A DNA stretch of 64,000 nucleotides, taken from Pocillopora verrucosa (taxonomy: Eukaryota; Cnidaria; Anthozoa; Scleractinia; Pocilloporidae). A model generated the notes under the pieces. It was not told the origin of the DNA, did no database searches, and worked only from the letters and a program-made list of their open reading frames with translations. The stretch is taken from positions 25,020,791 to 25,084,790 of the forward strand of contig NC_089312.1 in the NCBI RefSeq assembly GCF_036669915.1, given 5' to 3'. Position 1 is the stretch's first letter, and each line of letters starts with the position of its first letter. The translations under genes and the position numbers were made by a program. Of this stretch, positions 47,571-58,848 are shown in pieces.

Positions 47571-48787
47571 AATACAGGTTAGAAAGTAATAGTAGATGAT
47601 ATGGCAGTTGTGACTCGTTGATTACAGATAACACAGAGAATAGGGAAGAATTGAAATGAAAGATGCAATCTGTGTGTTTTTTGCAAAGCGTGGTTTGCTC
47701 AGCTTTTCCACCCAACGTTGCTATAAATACATACTTGTTAAAAGACAGACTGATTATCAACTGAAGATCTTTCTCTATTTTCTGGCGGACAACCCTCTGG
47801 TATAACGAGCTACACTACTTGTAGAAGCCTCGGTGTTCAAGCGGTCAACTCAGTGAAAAAATACGTCTTTCTGGCGGTATTAATTTTCATTTTGCTTTGA
47901 GTATAGCTGGAGTTTTTGAAAATCAAATATCGTTCTATGAGTCAAAAGCTTCCGTGCAGTTGTTACTTTAGTAAAGCAAACTCTCATGGCTCTTTGTGGT
48001 TTGGTTTCTTGATTTTATGTGAAAGTTGTGTGTGACAACTAATTCGCAAGGGTGGTGCGTAAATTGGGGAACATATGCCACTCATTTCGTTTTCTTCGAT
48101 AGATTTTACTACTAGGAATGGATTTGAAGTCTCTTTCTGTCTGTCAGCTGACCTCATTTGAAGCATGTCGCAACATTTTATTCCTGTAAGTCAACACTGA
48201 ACGGTTAAGCGGTCAACGTGACAAAGATCTGGTGAGTAATTTTGTTCTTACTTAATGTAACAGATTACTTTCACATAGTTATAGACTGTAAAAGTTACAC
48301 TTTTCCAGAAAGCATGACGTGCTCCGGCAACCGCATAGGAACCAGTGCTGCACGTTTCAGCCGTAAACTGAGACAGATTTTATGAAATAAATGCTGTTCT
48401 ATTTTGCTCAATATTGCGAGAGCTTATAATCCATTTTCCCTAAAGGAAAGGGCGTACATATTTGTCACAATTGTTCAATGCTAAAATTTCACTTCGCAAG
48501 AATAGCACTTGTCTAAAGGATGAAAATCACTGCTATTTGTATGGGATGCTAATAACGCCTTTATTGCTATTCAACAGCTAAATCCTCTTTATCCTCAACA
48601 ATCCTTACTCTCTTCTGGATAATTCTTTCCTCTTTGGTGTTTTTCAACACCAGCAAACAATACATCTTCTCGATAAATTGGTCTTGCAATATATGCATGG
48701 AATACTTTCTTAATATTACAACACCCACTCGAAGTCCCAGTCCTCACATAACTTTGAGATGAGAAGACTAAGAAGATTCAGTTTATT

Positions 48788-49960
48788 CTACTTATCTTGA
48801 TCAATATGAGTGCTGTCTGTCAAATTCTCTACATTCTTAGGGGAGGATAAATAGCTTAGTGAGTTCGATTCCTCACACGCTCTTTCAATAAACAGTTTTG
48901 ATACCTCAAGCATTACTGGCGCTTGTACCGCATTCATCTGGCAAGCCATCATGGGACTGACTTGAAAATTGTTCACGTTCACCACTTTAGTTACACGGAA
49001 ACGTGCACAATTACAGCCCGTGACAAGCTTAATAAGCTCTCTTCTGAAAGCTTGATTCCTTATTCCATACACAACAGGGTTGCACATACTGTTCGCGTAC
49101 CCAAGCAGCAGTGTGCCGATGTCAATTGCTCTTGGCAATGGGCGAGGGTGATAAACATCAATAAACATTGTGATGGCAAATGGTGCCCAACAAGCCATAA
49201 AACAGGCCACCACTATTAGCAAAGTGTTTGTGATTTTAACTTCTTCTTGAGTCATTTTGAAGAAATTTCTACGCTTTTCATGAGGAGCAATACCATTTTC
49301 TCTACATGTTTGTATTTCATGTGGTGGCTGTATTAAATTTAATTGCCAGTGATTAACCCTTCGTTTTGCTTCCCTTGTGAATTTTAAAATTTTAAAGTAA
49401 GATACACACATGGCAATTAAAGGACCGAAAAAGCATATCGTTAACATAAAATACATGTAATAAACATCAGAAGGCCAGAAAACGAAGCAGTAAGATTTCC
49501 CGGGAATATAACGATATTCCGCCCAGCCAAACAACGGTGGGACGGATAATAACACAGATATTAACCACACGACTGCGGCAAACAAAGCCGACTTCTTCGT
49601 TGTGAACGTGATGGAGTATGTCTTCCACTGCACTACGTAATAGTATCTGTTAATGGCTATCATGGCAAGCGACATCACCGATGAAACAAACGAAAGCATC
49701 GTGATGAATCCAAAGAAAACGCAGGCAGTATCTCCAAAAATCCAACGTTCTTTGATGATAGTGACCACAGTTATAGGCATGTTTAACATGGACACGAGTA
49801 AATCAGCAAATGCCAGGTTGAGAAGAAAACCATTGGAGATGGTGCGAAGAATTTTTCTTCTGGTGAAGACAAAAAACAAACTTATATTCCCCAGAATAGA
49901 AGTTGTACAGATGAAAATAAGCACGGTTGCCTCGATGATGGAAGCTGTTTCTTGCGTCAT
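48788..49960 (-). CDS. class A GPCR, melatonin-receptor-like (paralogue 3)
   Basis: A single-exon receptor of 390 aa, the longest of the three because of its C-terminal tail and third loop. Landmarks: NLAFADLL, TACVFFGF, NRYYYVV, KSYCFVFW, ACWAPF and NPVVYGIRN. Between roughly residues 40 and 155 the protein differs from paralogue 1 by a single residue (Asp for Asn after IFG), while helix 1, the third loop and the tail are clearly different. Helix 5 (WPSDVYYMYFML) is instead closer to paralogue 2. The tail has Cys residues after helix 8 that could be palmitoylated. Ligand unknown. Confidence 0.85.
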   Translation of the reverse strand: MTQETASIIEATVLIFICTTSILGNISLFFVFTRRKILRTISNGFLLNLAFADLLVSMLNMPITVVTIIKERWIFGDTACVFFGFITMLSFVSSVMSLAMIAINRYYYVVQWKTYSITFTTKKSALFAAVVWLISVLLSVPPLFGWAEYRYIPGKSYCFVFWPSDVYYMYFMLTICFFGPLIAMCVSYFKILKFTREAKRRVNHWQLNLIQPPHEIQTCRENGIAPHEKRRNFFKMTQEEVKITNTLLIVVACFMACWAPFAITMFIDVYHPRPLPRAIDIGTLLLGYANSMCNPVVYGIRNQAFRRELIKLVTGCNCARFRVTKVVNVNNFQVSPMMACQMNAVQAPVMLEVSKLFIERACEESNSLSYLSSPKNVENLTDSTHIDQDK

Positions 49961-51467
49961 TTTGAGACGACAGTAAGCTGATCGCTAAAAGCGAACTTTG
50001 TATTTACTTTGTTTATTGTTGCAAGTGTTGTGTTTAATAAAAGACGGAAGAGTTTACTCAAATGGATATCATTAATATTCCACTCGCCTTATCCCCTAAA
50101 AGGGGTATGCTAACAATGATGACTGTCTCACGCGTTTGAAATAGGGATGTGCGTCGGTCGAATTCTGGAGAAATTTTCAACCTACTCGCCCTGCTTCGAT
50201 ATCGAGACAGTTGTTTCAAAGTACAAAGAAAAACTATGGGAGTTTCAACCTGATTTAACAGGATATTCAAAACAACCAGTGTTTTTTCAATGAAGGAGCG
50301 TGGTGTTTTTTTCTGTGTAAACTATAAATAGTGTCACCACAAAAAAAGTTTAATTTAATACGATAATAGGATCATAACAGTTGAGGATTTATGGCTGAAA
50401 CGTCTGAACCCGTGATAGCACGTAATTCAACGGGTTGCATCTCAGAGTTTTTCTTGTGTTTGTTGATGAAAGTTTTACAGGACCCCGTAGGATCCTGTCG
50501 CCGCTATACGATATTGATGGAATATAGAACGTGTAAATCGCTCGATCGCTTGCATTGTCGGAGAGTTTTAGTTTATAAAAGCAAATTAAACCAGATCGGT
50601 TTTAAAGCATATTTCACTTAATGCGAAAAAGCTGCTGTTCTCCCATTGGTGACCCTCAAGCAAAATTTTTATTACGGCTTGACGCGATAATTCGTAAACA
50701 CTTGTTAATTAACGAGATTCTAATTACCTTTTTTCAGTTTTCTTTTTTGTTGTTTGTTTTTCCGTTTAGAATTTAAACTTAAATTTACTCTCTGCAGCAT
50801 GCTAAATACTTAGCGCCGCTCGACAGAGAATTAAATCCAGACATCATAAGGTCGCTTAAATTGCAAAGCGTTTTTAGAATTAAAGAGATTAAATCGATAA
50901 TAAGATTCAGAGGCGTCTCTCCAGCCATCAGGTCTTACAACTCGAATTGTTCTCTTCGCTTTGTCGCGACAAAACTTGTTAATTTTAAATGAATTGTAAA
51001 TAAAATGAAAAAGATCTTTATTTGCTATTCGGCGCTTTCTTTATCTGGATGACGCACCTGTGCACCTGCTCTGTGACTATAGACGACAAATCAAGAGCGT
51101 TCGTCTGTTTGAATGTTTTATTTTGTAATTTATTGTTTATATTACACCAATCAAAGTAAGGCTTATACGGAGGCATTTTAGTACGTAGTTAAATGTATTG
51201 TCTTATGATGTGCACTCACAGAAGTGAGCAGAATATTTTTTAAGTTCGCGACATATTCTAACTACGCATTACACAGTAAGAAATTTTATGAAAATAAACA
51301 TTATCACGTTCCAAATTTCCGTCGTTTAGGTTATGAGGCTTTGAAATGTTAACAAATAACCTATGGGGAGGAAATAACGAAATGTTCCCCCCAATAGCGA
51401 ATTTAACAAAATGTCAACTTAGAGAGCTTATTCCATGGAAATACGCACAAACGATTTTTTCTTTCAC

Positions 51468-51545
51468 GAGTTGCGATGCATCAGAAAAACGAACGAGTTA
51501 GCACAGCCAACGAGTGAGTGTTTTATGCATCGCAACGAGTTTGAC
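51468..51545. repeat. inverted repeat TTGCGATGCAT / ATGCATCGCAA
   Basis: The two 11-bp arms are perfect complements about 50 bp apart. Each is flanked by ACGAGT-like sequence. Confidence 0.6.
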
Positions 51546-51594
51546 ATTGTCCAATCCGAGACACGGACAAGGCAACTCACAGTATGTGTGAAAT

Positions 51595-51750
51595 ATAGAG
51601 AATAATACATGGGATATGAGAATTTCCCTTCGAGGTTTTAACTCCATAGCTCACGGGTGAGCGCAGCGAACGAGTGAGATGTTGAGTTAAATACGAGAAG
51701 AGAAATTTCATATCTACAAGCAGCTGTGTATTATTTTGTTTATCATATAA
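51595..51750. repeat. imperfect foldback element
   Basis: GATATGAGAATTTCCCTTCG near 51609 matches in reverse the CGAGAAGAGAAATTTCATATC block near 51695. AATAATAC on the left matches GTATTATT on the right. The centre carries CTCACGGGTGAGCGCAGCGA. Confidence 0.6.
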
Positions 51751-51839
51751 ACACAATAGCCTTTTACTGACAAGAAAAGTCAGCATTTCTTTTCACGTCA
51801 TTATCAACATCACTGTCATTATTATTATGGTTTTTTTTC

Positions 51840-52262
51840 CTTTTTTTTCAAAATCGTTATTCTTATCATTATCGTTATTGCAGTCATTCTTCTTGTCTTT
51901 CTCCATCCTCTTCTCCTTCTCCTTCTCATTCTCTTACTCTTTATCGTCATCGTTCTCACTCTAGTCCTCCTTCTCCTACTCCTTCTCTTTCTCATTTTTC
52001 TTATCCCTCCCCCTCTCCCCTTCCCCTTTCCCTTCCTCTTCTTCCTCTCCCTCTCCCCCTTCCCCTTCCCCTCCTCTTCTCACTCTCCCTTTCCCTCATC
52101 TTCCCCTTCTCCTTCTCCCTCTCCCTCTCCCCCCTTCCCCTTCTGCCTCTCTTTCTCTCCCTCTCTTCCCCCTTCCCCTGCCCTTCTCCTTCATCTTCTC
52201 CTTTTTGCTCTCCTTCTCCTTCTCCTTCTCCTTCTCAATCTCCTAGTCCTTTTCCTTCTTCG
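51840..52262. repeat. polypyrimidine (CT-rich) low-complexity tract
   Basis: About 400 bp of almost pure C and T on the plus strand, mostly CTTCTCC, CCCTCTCC and CCTTCCCC units. Purine interruptions are rare. Confidence 0.95.
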
Positions 52263-52979
52263 TCTCTAACCTAAGTTTCTATTCCATTACTTATTTCAAG
52301 TGGTTAAGAAATTCACATGAGACGCAACATATAATATTTGCGTCTTCGGGAAACTGCGTTTAAACTTACAAATTGAGGTTTGAAAGAATATCTTAGTGAA
52401 AACAATCTTACATTTGTCACACCCTATAAGAGGCCCTAGCAATCTATGGGGGCTGCGCGCGTAGGACATAATATTTGAGCAGTAGCTTTAAGTGTCACAC
52501 AGAGCAGCAAACTAGAACTCTACGAAACAGACATGAAATTGAAGAGGGGATTTCTTTGTTCGGTCTTAAAGGTGCCATGATAACTTTTAAAGCAAGCTAC
52601 AACTACAAATGCAGCAACTACTCAAGTTTATTTCTATCAATTTACTAATTTCATCATCTTTTATTTGCCATATTTACACAGTACAAAAAAATTATTTACA
52701 GCGATTATAGCTAGAAGGCGAGGAGACCAAGGAAGCCACCGGGCTTATGGGAGAGCCACCTCACAATGGGAAAGCCACCTCCACCAATTTGTTTTCCTTT
52801 AACGCAAGCAATTCCTTTCCAAAGGGACTTTATAGGTAATTTGTTTTCCTGGGAATCCCGCCTAACTTCTCTGTCGGACATATTATTGATTGTTGCTTGT
52901 AACAAGATTTATCAAAAAATAACTCCATGACGTGAGTCGAAACAAGTAGAGCATTGTTCGTGTCTTTAGACTTTGGCCC

Positions 52980-53675
52980 CCCTGTCCACACGTATCCGAA
53001 TAAATTTGAAAACGGATAAATATTTATCCGTTTTCAAATTTATCCGCGTCCACACGTTGCCGTTTGTGAATCGTTTTTGGTGTCCACACGTAAACGCAAA
53101 AACTATTTGAAAACGATGACGTCGCCTACTGAGCATGTTCTTTAGAGCAAAACATGTGCCCGCAGTCTCGCGTATCCTGAGCCCGAATCCTCTTGGCTGT
53201 GCTCTTGGGCTTCTCAAACTTATCAACAGTGTTCGCATGGCCAGAAACCCGTGACAGCATGGCCGCCACGCACGCGCATCGATGTCGAACTCGGTCTTAG
53301 ATTACAAACGAGTCGCAAACTCACTACAAGGAAAACAGTGCACTTTCAGCTAATCTTCTTTTAACAATTGGAGCTTCCAGCTTGAAATGAGACTCATTAG
53401 TACCGAAACTAGAGCTTGTTTATTCGCCATGTTTTCACTAATGGTCGATCGGCCGAGAGCACGCGTCATCGTTTTCAAATAGTTTTTCAAATTTATCCGG
53501 ATAAGGCGTCCACACGGAGACGCTTAGCCAGCGTTTTCAAATTTATCCACTCTGGAGAGCGTTTTCAAATTCATCCGTTTTCGGTGTGTGAAAACGCCGT
53601 TTACGTATGGACGCAACCCGTAACCGTATAAATATTTATCCGTTTTCAAATTTATCCGGATACGTGTGGACAGGG
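52980..53675. mobile_element. 696-bp non-autonomous element with about 46-bp terminal inverted repeats
   Basis: The left end CCCTGTCCACACGTATCCG is the complement of the right end CGGATACGTGTGGACAGGG, and pairing continues through AAATTTGAAAACGGATAAAT to about 46 bp. The inside repeats GTTTTCAAATTTATCC and GTCCACACG several times in both orientations. Open frames inside are translations of these repeats. Confidence 0.85.
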
Positions 53676-54599
53676 CTTTTGTCTCCCCGAGCAAATGAAT
53701 CTTAATTACGATCGGCGTTAGAGCTTGCTCGCCTCAATGAGCACCTTTTGCCTAATGAGTCTCTGATTATTTCTTACCTCACGCCTCATTGCGCATGTGC
53801 TGGCCAATTGGTCTTTCTGTGCTCCTCATTCTTGTTATAAGTTAGGGTTCTTTTCGAATATTGTCGCGCGATCAGATAATGCTGGGAAAGTTAGGGTGAT
53901 TTTCATAGTTCGTGGTATCACTGATTACTTTTCTTGTTAAGTTCGTCATCAACCGTGTGTTTCGCTTTTGTTTCGTTGCCTTTTGTTTGTCGTTTCACGA
54001 TTGCCATAGTTTGGTGAACTTGAATTTGTTAATCTATTTTTATTGCATCGTTTTTATCGTATCTAGTGGTTCTAATTCGCCTTATTTTTAAACCTGCTTC
54101 CGAACGTGAACAGCGTCTGTGTTCCGAAGTCTATGGTTTCAGAGTCCGCGATGAGTTTGAAAGACCAACCTTTTAAACGCAAGATTGCATGTCTCGCCAT
54201 CACAAGGTGCCACAACAAGACAAATGGTTGTGACGATGAAAAGAATAATTATAAGCATGTCTATTTTTAAATTCTTTATTGTTCTAAAAATACCACTAAA
54301 GAATATCCAGTTCTTAAAGGATTGTCTTACCTCTTGGGATACGTATTTACCTTCCTCAGAACTAAACTGCTAGTCGCGCAAAGATAATTTTCTACTGACG
54401 TCGAGGTGTTAATTGACTCTAAGTATAATGATCATGTACCTAAACGCTCGAATGAACCCCTCCCCTTCGCTAGTAGGCTTACTTAAAGTTTCTCGAAAGC
54501 TTTCTTCTCCCATAGAATTATTCTGTTTTATCAAGATAGTTGATGCGATAAACACTCTCATCTTCATTTGATTTGATAAATAAATGCAAATTGGTCACC

Positions 54600-54740
54600 G
54601 CGAAGAATTTCTAGTGCTTTGGAAACTCTTTACGGTGGCCATTTTACCGTTAGAGACTCAGTTCATACAACCAAATTATCTTGTTATACTCTCCCACCTA
54701 CGCAGCACAACAGGTTCCTTGGAAACTAATTCCTACATTC
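54600..54740. repeat. partial copy of the hammerhead-like repeat
   Basis: It contains GAAACTCTTTACGGTGGCC and, in reverse, the outer block CTCTCCCACCTACGCAGCAC. The CTGACGA core is missing, so this is a truncated or rearranged copy. Confidence 0.6.
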
Positions 54741-57700
54741 CTTTCTCAAAGTGCCCTTCCCCCACCCTCTTCAACCCTCCTTTTTCCGGCGATCTCGTCT
54801 CCCAGACTGAAAACTCTAAAATAACAGTGGGCTCTCTCTTAGCTAAGCTCAGTTACTGAGCTTTTTTGGGTCAAGTGTGCATCAATTTGCGTGAAATAAA
54901 AGATATTCTGTCGCCTGTGAGTCACTTTTTTACAAGCACTTCACAAAGTACTGTGAGGAAGAAAATATATGAGAGCATCATCTGTATGTTCATATTAAGT
55001 CCTTGGAGGCCATATCTGTTCTCTACATATTTTGATTACGTAAAAAATCTTTAGTACGTTTATATTTACTTCCTACACAATGATGTGTAAATGAACCCAT
55101 TCGATCATTAACACCAAAGCTGGTCAAATCTTAAAGTATCGTCGAAATCTAAAATATTGCTCCAAGACACTAATAAAACAACTGTCAGCACGTACAGGGT
55201 TTTCATTCAAGCAAATATAGTCATACGTCCGAATAGAGAAGTTAATCACTTGATAATCTCGTTTAAGATCCAACAACAAAAGGCCCAGTCGGAAAGGTAA
55301 TTGAAACATCAGAGATGATCTCGTAATGTTTGGCGAAAAACTTGCCACCTGCTAAGTGTTCGGTATACTTTAAAATATCTATCCCTCTACTAAACTGTAA
55401 AGTTCAATCCATGAACGTTTTGTAACTATAGGGACTTCTCTGAGGTTCTACAGTCCCTCAGAATTATACTTTGCTTGGAGGAATTGAAGTAATGAAAACG
55501 AAGCTCAGCCAGACTTTTTCAGTTTGTTGAGCAACTGTGGGCTGGGTGTGTTATATTCCCGGAGAGTCGTCAGTTTATCCATAAAAAATTGCAATCTCCA
55601 TGGTTTTGCTCTACTTACGTCTGATCATGAAAATTTAGCAAAACCATATCAATTTTCTTCGACTGTCAATAGTTGGTTTGAAATATGACAACTAATTAAA
55701 CGATCAGGCTAAAATCTTCCGCAGTTCTCAGATTGCACAACTCAAAGTCTACGATAGTGTATTTCGAGCAGTAGAATTTGATTACGACGTAATAATTCTG
55801 AAAGATATTGTAAATTTATCATTCTTGAAGAATAAAGACAATATTATGGAAGATTACTTTTAAGGAAAAATTGGATCGTTTAAGCTGATAATAACTTCGT
55901 GGGAAGTAGCAGTCGTTAATATTCAAGTGTTTTGGAATAGTATCTAAAAAAATGCATCATCTCTGGTCGTCTGTCTTATACGACGTGTCTCCACGAAGGC
56001 CCATATAGTTGATTACAGCTGATCACAAAAGAGAATTGTTTTAGTAAAACATGCACACATACAGTGATGTTGGGTTTCAGTTGAGTCAAGTATTCTTCAA
56101 GTGAAACTAAGAGAGTTAACATGAATTAGCCTAGAACTAAATGAACATACCGATAACGAAATGATTTAAGACTTGAATTCGAATTTTTATGTGCCACTTG
56201 TAAACGAAATAATTGTTAAATAATGCGTGGTTATTCCCTCTTTGCCAACCATATTTTAACATTAGTAAAAGAAAACTTTAATTCCGTAGACAGTTCTATT
56301 ACATCGTACGTCGCTTGAGGAACCAGCGACCTTAGCCAGTCAGAAGGGAACGCTGAAGGAAACATTGATTAAAGCATAAATTATGTTTATTTGTAGAATT
56401 TCTCGTATTGCTGGATGTATTTACCGTCCCTCGCGACGCCAGACCCTGGTTTTAGCATGGCATGTGAACGAAGCGTTGAATTGATCAAAACTGTTAACAA
56501 TTCGTCGTCGCGCTTCCAGTTTCCATATCACGAAAACTTTTGTGATTTCACTTTGATATTTCATCTAGGGCGGCAGTGAAATGTTTAAAATTTTAAAGCA
56601 CTCAGGTAGAGCTATTGTTCTATTCATTAAATCTTTTGTTTCACCACTTCTATCCTTTCCATTACCTTCGTGGTTTGCTTTAAGCCCTTACTCTTAATAC
56701 AAAGCAACCGTGAGATTCTAGATCTTCAGATATTGTCCAAACATGAAAGGTAACGCAGACCGGTTTTGTACTCGCCTAAAACTATTTGTTGAAGGTTTTT
56801 GAAAAGGACTTAAGTGAATAATCATTCAGTCCAATTCAGGGACCTCAAACCTCACGAAGTAAGAGGACGCTTACGCCAAGAATCTTTATATTATATCAGT
56901 ATCGCCTTCTACACGCCGAACTGGAGCCCAAATCCTATAAAGTGCTTAACAGGGCGTAGCTCGATTATCAAATGATTTCCTTCATTCATGGTATTGTAGT
57001 TGAAACTAATTAAGAGTTAATATCTCGCTTTTATACGAAAAGTCTCAGGATTCTTTCGAGTCAGTCCATTAATTTGTACTCAAATATTCATCTGTGCTTG
57101 TGAGTATTCAGAGCCATAAGTTTGAAATTAATGATAAAGCACTTTTTGGTTATGGAGCAGTACAAAAATTTTTGTTGATCGCCTTGGATTGATTGAACAG
57201 TGGTAGCAAAGTGAATTCTGTGAATATAAACATATCCTTTTACCTCCTCCCCTCAGAAAAGTATCAATTTTATGGCTCCTCCCGATCCAGTCTCCCCACC
57301 CCATTCCCGCAAGTCAGGTACAAGTGCTTTTGCAAGTGCGATAGGACTTCATTAGCTCTAAATCGCTTTGTAATTAGAACATACTTATCGAGTTAGGATA
57401 CTTAAAAATACGTGATATTAACGAATTTCTTAAATTTCTTAAAATTCTTCGAATAGTTAGCAGTTGAAATTAATTACGCTTTCTATTTCTGTTTTTCGAA
57501 ATTGCGCCATACGTTTTAGGCCCTTTGTCGAAACCGTCCGTCTGCCACTGAGCAAGGCGCGCGCGCTAAAAAAAAACTTCAGAGGCGGATATCCGCTTTT
57601 AAATCGAAGTATTTGGCATGATATTCCTTTCCGTTCCAAAGAGTAACCAGCTCAACAATTCAGGAGTCAAATGACACAAATAACAACAAGGGTTAATTTT

Positions 57701-58848
57701 TTTTGAACTGCAAATTCTCTCAAAGCCGGGTGGCTTCATTATTACTTAATTGGAACAAGTATGTGGAACGGTTACTTTAAACGGCTTAAAATGGCATTTA
57801 GATTCTTTGAAACTGCATGTCTGTGTTAGTGAAGTCAGAAATGCTGACTTTTCAACAAAGATTTACTAGGGGCAATTATTCAAATTTTTCTTTGGTAAGT
57901 TTTATTCTGTATTTGCACTACTTCAAAAACAAAAGAAGCAAAGTTAATTAAAAATCGCTCAGTTATTTGAATCTTTCGGGGTGTTGATCCCAGTGGCAAA
58001 CATGTTTGTTGTCAGATTAGCGACATCGTAAGAATTTCAGCAATTTCCAATGTATTTAGTCGTTTTATCCGACATTTTTATTTCAATTTGAGTTGAAATG
58101 TTTGTAGTTTTGAATTGCGATCATTGTTCAAGAGCCCAGCAATACACAGATCGTCTCTAAGTTGTTCTGGTAATCGATGGCAGTTTATGGCTAGCTAAGA
58201 GAAACATCTTGACCTGTCAAATGATTTTCACTGTATCTAAGCTGACTAGCGGTTACAAAAGAAACCGACCAATTTGACCCCGAACCGATGAAGAGACAGC
58301 TTGGTTATCACTGAAAATGAAAACTATATTGATCCAGAATAAAACACAAACTCTTCGATTATTTGCATATTGCAGTCTTCAATACGAACAACCAGTATTG
58401 CAGGTGCGTCAAAAAAAAAACCCCGCAGTGACTGTGGTAATCTTTAAAGCGGAGTTTCTTTGTCTGTATTTTGCCTCCCTGGGGGAGGGGGGTAACCAAA
58501 TCTCCGCAAGGTTCATGAACTACGTGCTGCTCCTATTACTAAATACAAAAGTTATTAACCGCACAATAGGTGGGTGACTTTCAAGCTGTCAAAATCTAAC
58601 AGCTAGAAGTATTCTCTTTATCTTGCATAGTCCGAGTTGCAGTACGTGTGGAATGTTTCACTGTGTAGAGATTGACAGGCGAACAATCTAGACATCAGAC
58701 TAATTTGCGGTTAGTCGCTTAATATAGCTAAACAACCACGAGGAAGAAATTAGTATCGTTTGAATAATCACATGCGCTTGTTTATGAAGTACACCACGTC
58801 ACAAAATGTTTGCTCTCACTTGTGTGTGAAGCGCCAGATTTTCAAAGA

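Larger units (their letters stand above)
44516..48787. other. repeat-rich spacer between piggyBac remnant and GPCR paralogue 3
   Basis: It contains two foldback elements (45.8-46.1 kb), a decayed recombinase (46.4-47.15 kb) and a short palindromic repeat (47.5 kb). No intact gene is seen. Confidence 0.5.
49977..58848. other. long intergenic stretch with repeats
   Basis: No supported gene. It holds a foldback cluster (51.45-51.75 kb), a polypyrimidine tract (51.84-52.26 kb), a 696-bp inverted-repeat element (52.98-53.68 kb) and a partial hammerhead-type repeat (54.6 kb). Confidence 0.5.

Noticed and set aside
53416-53631. Open frames inside the 696-bp element (also 52966-53238 on the minus strand)
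   Set aside because: They translate repeated GTTTTCAAATTTATCC modules and carry no protein family signal.
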